Assembly: GCF_038618305.1 (NCBI RefSeq)
Contig: NZ_CP152017.1
Span: forward strand, 721,501 to 785,500
Length of the DNA stretch: 64,000 bases
Origin: Sporosarcina sp. FSL K6-2383
Lineage (GTDB): Bacteria; Bacillota; Bacilli; Bacillales_A; Planococcaceae
Direction: 5' to 3'
Made by a program: the position numbers and the translations under genes. The stretch's first letter is position 1. Each line of letters opens with the position of its first letter. Below the pieces are notes generated by a model that did no database searches, was not told where the DNA came from, and saw nothing but the letters and a program-made list of their open reading frames with translations. Below, one piece after another: positions 61,270 to 64,000 of the stretch.

Positions 61270-62634
61270 GTGAATTTAAAAACAGTTTTAGGCGGAGTAA
61301 GCTATACGTTCGCTGATTTGAAAGAAGTAATGGCAAAAGCAAATGAGGAAAAATCAGGAGATCGGCTAGCGGGTGTTGCGGCAGAAACCGTACAAGAACG
61401 AATTGCTGCGAAAACGGTCCTCAGTGAGATCTTATTAAGTGAAATTCGTAATAACCCGTTAATACCAATTGAAACAGATGAGGTTTCTCAAATTATTGAG
61501 GGAGACATAAACGAAAGAATTTATGCTGAAATCAAGAATTGGAGTGTCGCTGAATTACGGGAATATATTCTAAGTCATGAAGTTGGCGACCGTGAGCTCA
61601 AACGGATTAGTAGGGGATTGACCTCCGAAATGATTGCGGCAGTTGCAAAGTTGATGTCTAACTTGGATTTAGTACATGCTGCAAACAAAGTAGAAATTTT
61701 AACGACCTGCAATATTACGATTGGTCATAAGGGAACCATTGCATCCCGCCTACAGCCCAACCATCCAACGGATAGTGTGGATGGAATGATTGCTTCACTG
61801 AAGGAAGGACTATCATACGGTGTTGGCGATGCAGTTATCGGTATCAACCCGGTTGACGATTCAGTTGAAAGTGTCAAACGTCTGTTACATGCCACAAAAG
61901 ATTTTATGAATGAGTGGGAAATACCAACTCAAAACTGTGTGTTGGCACATGTGACGACGCAGATGAGGGCGATTCAACAAGGAGCACCTGCTGATATGAT
62001 TTTCCAAAGTATCGCAGGAACTGAAGTTGCAAATCGTTCGTTCGGGATATCTGCTGAATTAATAGCGGAAGCAAGAGACCTTGCGTTAAAGCAAGGAACG
62101 GGATCTGGTCCACAAGTGATGTACTTTGAGACGGGGCAAGGCTCGGAATTGTCCGCGGAAGCACATTATGGAATTGACCAATTAACATTAGAGTCTCGTA
62201 ACTACGGTTTTGCAAGACATTATGATCCATTTATTGTGAATACTGTTGTTGGTTTTATTGGACCAGAGTATTTGTATGACAGTAAGCAAGTGATTCGTGC
62301 AGGTCTTGAAGATCATTTCATGGGTAAAATGCATGGTCTTCCGATGGGTGTCGATATTTGTTATACAAACCATATTAAAGCGGATCAAAATGATATTGAA
62401 GATTTAGGTGTTTTATTATCAGCGGCGGGTGTGAACTTTATCATCTCAGCTCCAATGGGGGATGATGTGATGTTAAATTACCAATCGATGAGTTATCACG
62501 ATATCGCGACGCTTTTACAAACGTTTGGTAAAACACCATCACCTGAATATCTTAAATGGCTTGAAAAAATGGGGATTTACGAAAATGGTCGTCTAAGCGC
62601 TCGCGCTGGGGACGCTACTCTATTTACACGTTAG
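61270..62634 (+). CDS. eutB: ethanolamine ammonia-lyase large subunit
   Basis: A 454-residue catalytic subunit that, with adenosylcobalamin, converts ethanolamine to acetaldehyde and ammonia. The sequence is full length and recognisable throughout (for example ILTTCNITIGHKGTIASRLQ near residue 142 and METGQGSELSAEAHYG-like FETGQGSELSAEAHYG near 289). The start is GTG 61270 with GAAGGAGGG upstream. It lies between eutA and eutC. Confidence 0.96.
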   Translation: MNLKTVLGGVSYTFADLKEVMAKANEEKSGDRLAGVAAETVQERIAAKTVLSEILLSEIRNNPLIPIETDEVSQIIEGDINERIYAEIKNWSVAELREYILSHEVGDRELKRISRGLTSEMIAAVAKLMSNLDLVHAANKVEILTTCNITIGHKGTIASRLQPNHPTDSVDGMIASLKEGLSYGVGDAVIGINPVDDSVESVKRLLHATKDFMNEWEIPTQNCVLAHVTTQMRAIQQGAPADMIFQSIAGTEVANRSFGISAELIAEARDLALKQGTGSGPQVMYFETGQGSELSAEAHYGIDQLTLESRNYGFARHYDPFIVNTVVGFIGPEYLYDSKQVIRAGLEDHFMGKMHGLPMGVDICYTNHIKADQNDIEDLGVLLSAAGVNFIISAPMGDDVMLNYQSMSYHDIATLLQTFGKTPSPEYLKWLEKMGIYENGRLSARAGDATLFTR

Positions 62635-62646
62635 GAGGTGATATCT

Positions 62647-63624
62647 GTGGATGAACAACTTATTCAGCAAATTACGAAGTTAGTTGTTGAAAAACTGCAA
62701 GCGAATCAGTCCGATACAAATAGTTCTGGAAATAACAGCGAATCACTCGTCGACCTGTTTCAAAGTACACCTGTAGGTAATGGTTTGAAAGAGGAAAAAA
62801 TAGGTGAGGCGCCTTCTGGAGAAGTAAAGTTTTTCAGTACAATTACTGAAGGGAAGAAACCTAACCTAGTACAGGCGAAGGTAAGTAAACCCGAACTTTT
62901 AGTAAGTGATGAGAAAAAAGAAGCCTATTTGGCAGAGCTCCGTAAAAAAACACCTGCTCGAATTGCAGTTGGGAGAGCTGGATCAAGGCCTAAAACAAAT
63001 ACGTGGCTACAATTCCGTTATGACCATGCAGCGGCTGTAGATGCGGTATACGGTGAAGTGCCAACTGAAATTTTGGATCGTTTAGACTTTTTCCAGGTTC
63101 ACTCAAAAGTACAGGACAAGGAAGAGTATATTAGACGCCCAGACTTAGGTAGACGTCTATCGGATGACTCCAAGACGACTGTTAAAGCAAACTGTCAGCA
63201 TGCTCCGACAGTTCAAATCGTTGCTTCAAATGGTTTAAGTGCAATCGCCATTGAAGAAAACTTAGAAGATGTATATCTTTCTTTGAAGCAATCGTTAGCC
63301 AATTTGAACATTGAAGTGGGTACGAGTTTTTATGTCGATAAAGGCAGAGTTGCTTTGATGGATGAAATTGGAGAAATTCTGCAACCAGATATCGTCATTA
63401 TCTTAATTGGTGAACGTCCTGGACTCGTTTCGGCTGAGTCACTCAGTGCTTATATATGCTACAAACCACGTATTGGAACGATTGAAGCGGATCGTATGGT
63501 TGTTTCCAATATTCATAAAGGTGGCATTCCACCTGTTGAAGCGGGAGCCTATTTAGGAACAGTGATTCAAAAAATCTTGAAGTATGAAGCAAGTGGCGTT
63601 TCACTCGTGAAGAAGGAAGGATAG
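62647..63624 (+). CDS. eutC: ethanolamine ammonia-lyase small subunit
   Basis: A 325-residue light chain of the cobalamin-dependent lyase. The conserved core starts near residue 100 (PARIAVGRAGSRPKTNTWLQ) and includes LIGERPGLVSAESLSAYICY near 258. The first 90 residues are a variable region that may target the enzyme to the microcompartment. The GTG at 62647 is preferred, 9 nt after AGGAGG; GTG 62638 touches the site. It follows eutB by 12 bp. Confidence 0.95.
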   Translation: MDEQLIQQITKLVVEKLQANQSDTNSSGNNSESLVDLFQSTPVGNGLKEEKIGEAPSGEVKFFSTITEGKKPNLVQAKVSKPELLVSDEKKEAYLAELRKKTPARIAVGRAGSRPKTNTWLQFRYDHAAAVDAVYGEVPTEILDRLDFFQVHSKVQDKEEYIRRPDLGRRLSDDSKTTVKANCQHAPTVQIVASNGLSAIAIEENLEDVYLSLKQSLANLNIEVGTSFYVDKGRVALMDEIGEILQPDIVIILIGERPGLVSAESLSAYICYKPRIGTIEADRMVVSNIHKGGIPPVEAGAYLGTVIQKILKYEASGVSLVKKEG

Positions 63625-63640
63625 GAGGCGTGCAGATGTC

Positions 63641-64000
63641 ATGAAGAAAATTCATGCGGAAATTTTGTCTATGCAAGTGATCCCTAATGTAGATGCTGGG
63701 TTAGCAGCGAAGTTTAATTTAAAACCTCATCAGCGGAGTTTAGGATTGTTTACAACGACGATTGATGACGTGGGTTATACAGCTGCCGATCAGGCGACAA
63801 AAGATGCAGATGTGGAAGTGGTCTATGCAAAGAGCTTTTACGCAGGATCAGCACATGCGTCAGGTCCACTTTCGGGAGAGTTTATCGGTATTATAGCTGG
63901 TTCTTCCCCAGACGAAGTGAAAAGTGGTCTTGATTCAATTCGGTTGACAGTTGATAGTGCGGCTTACTTTGAAGCGATTAATGATGATGACAACCATGCG
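63641..64000 (+). CDS. eutL: microcompartment shell protein EutL (5' part)
   Basis: The first 120 codons of a BMC tandem-domain shell protein (KKIHAEILSMQVIPNVDAGL at the start; YAKSFYAGSAHASGPLSGEF near residue 65), clearly EutL. EutL forms trimers with a gated pore. The ATG at 63641 follows AGGAGG with 12 nt spacing. The gene runs off the window; further shell and enzyme genes are expected downstream. Confidence 0.93.
   Translation, partial: MKKIHAEILSMQVIPNVDAGLAAKFNLKPHQRSLGLFTTTIDDVGYTAADQATKDADVEVVYAKSFYAGSAHASGPLSGEFIGIIAGSSPDEVKSGLDSIRLTVDSAAYFEAINDDDNHA

Overview
The window looks like chromosome from a low-to-moderate GC Gram-positive bacterium of the order Bacillales. The best guess is a Planococcaceae member such as Sporosarcina or a near relative. 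This rests on strong AGGAGG-type ribosome binding sites, S-box, T-box and preQ1 leaders, a lia-type envelope stress operon, YkoGH/YkoI-like PepSY genes and a Firmicutes-type ethanolamine locus. The genus is inferred from gene content only. I found no rRNA, tRNA, CRISPR array, transposase or prophage.

0-11.6 kb: a NadR-like NAD salvage enzyme; an operon for a twin-arginine-signal gluconate-dehydrogenase-type oxidoreductase with its own TatA and TatC; a five-gene nickel/peptide-type ABC importer; and an MFS transporter read leftwards behind a T-box leader whose specifier reads CAA (Gln). 12-25 kb: an ECF sigma factor with a DUF4179 partner; small membrane and kinase genes; a divergent HxlR regulator and VOC dioxygenase pair; an AI-2E family protein; a probable type I toxin-antitoxin locus (TxpA/RatA type) with both promoters and both terminators visible; an FhuF-like Fe-S protein; an SsuABC/TauABC-type importer; pepT; a YhhN protein; and a plsY paralogue.

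25.5-36 kb: a SAM-I riboswitch driving metY-metX-hom, a BCCT osmolyte transporter, queT behind a preQ1-I riboswitch, two type II toxin-antitoxin modules, an EamA transporter and two unknown membrane or secreted proteins. 36-54 kb: a response regulator and large histidine kinase with a hidden 58-codon membrane ORF between them; a CPBP protease; a liaI-liaH-liaF-liaS-liaR type operon; a fatty acyl-CoA ligase; uppP; an IclR regulator divergent from rocB; and a YkoGH-like two-component system followed by two PepSY proteins.

55-64 kb: an ethanolamine utilisation locus in the order eutW-eutV-eutH-eutS-eutP-eutA-eutB-eutC-eutL, with eutL cut by the window end. Terminators before eutH and eutA have ANTAR-type hexaloop hairpins overlapping their 5' strands, which fits antitermination by EutV.

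The most interesting unexplained structure is at the RNA level. A ~48-nt hairpin element occurs once in the lia operon (43.05 kb) and once in the eut operon (59.69 kb), in the same sense relative to transcription and with a compensatory base-pair change. A ~90-bp intergenic repeat occurs at 29.2 and 47.4 kb. A 516-bp gap before uppP holds three DnaA-box-like 9-mers and three long perfect hairpins. All names are from reading the translated sequence; no database search was run.
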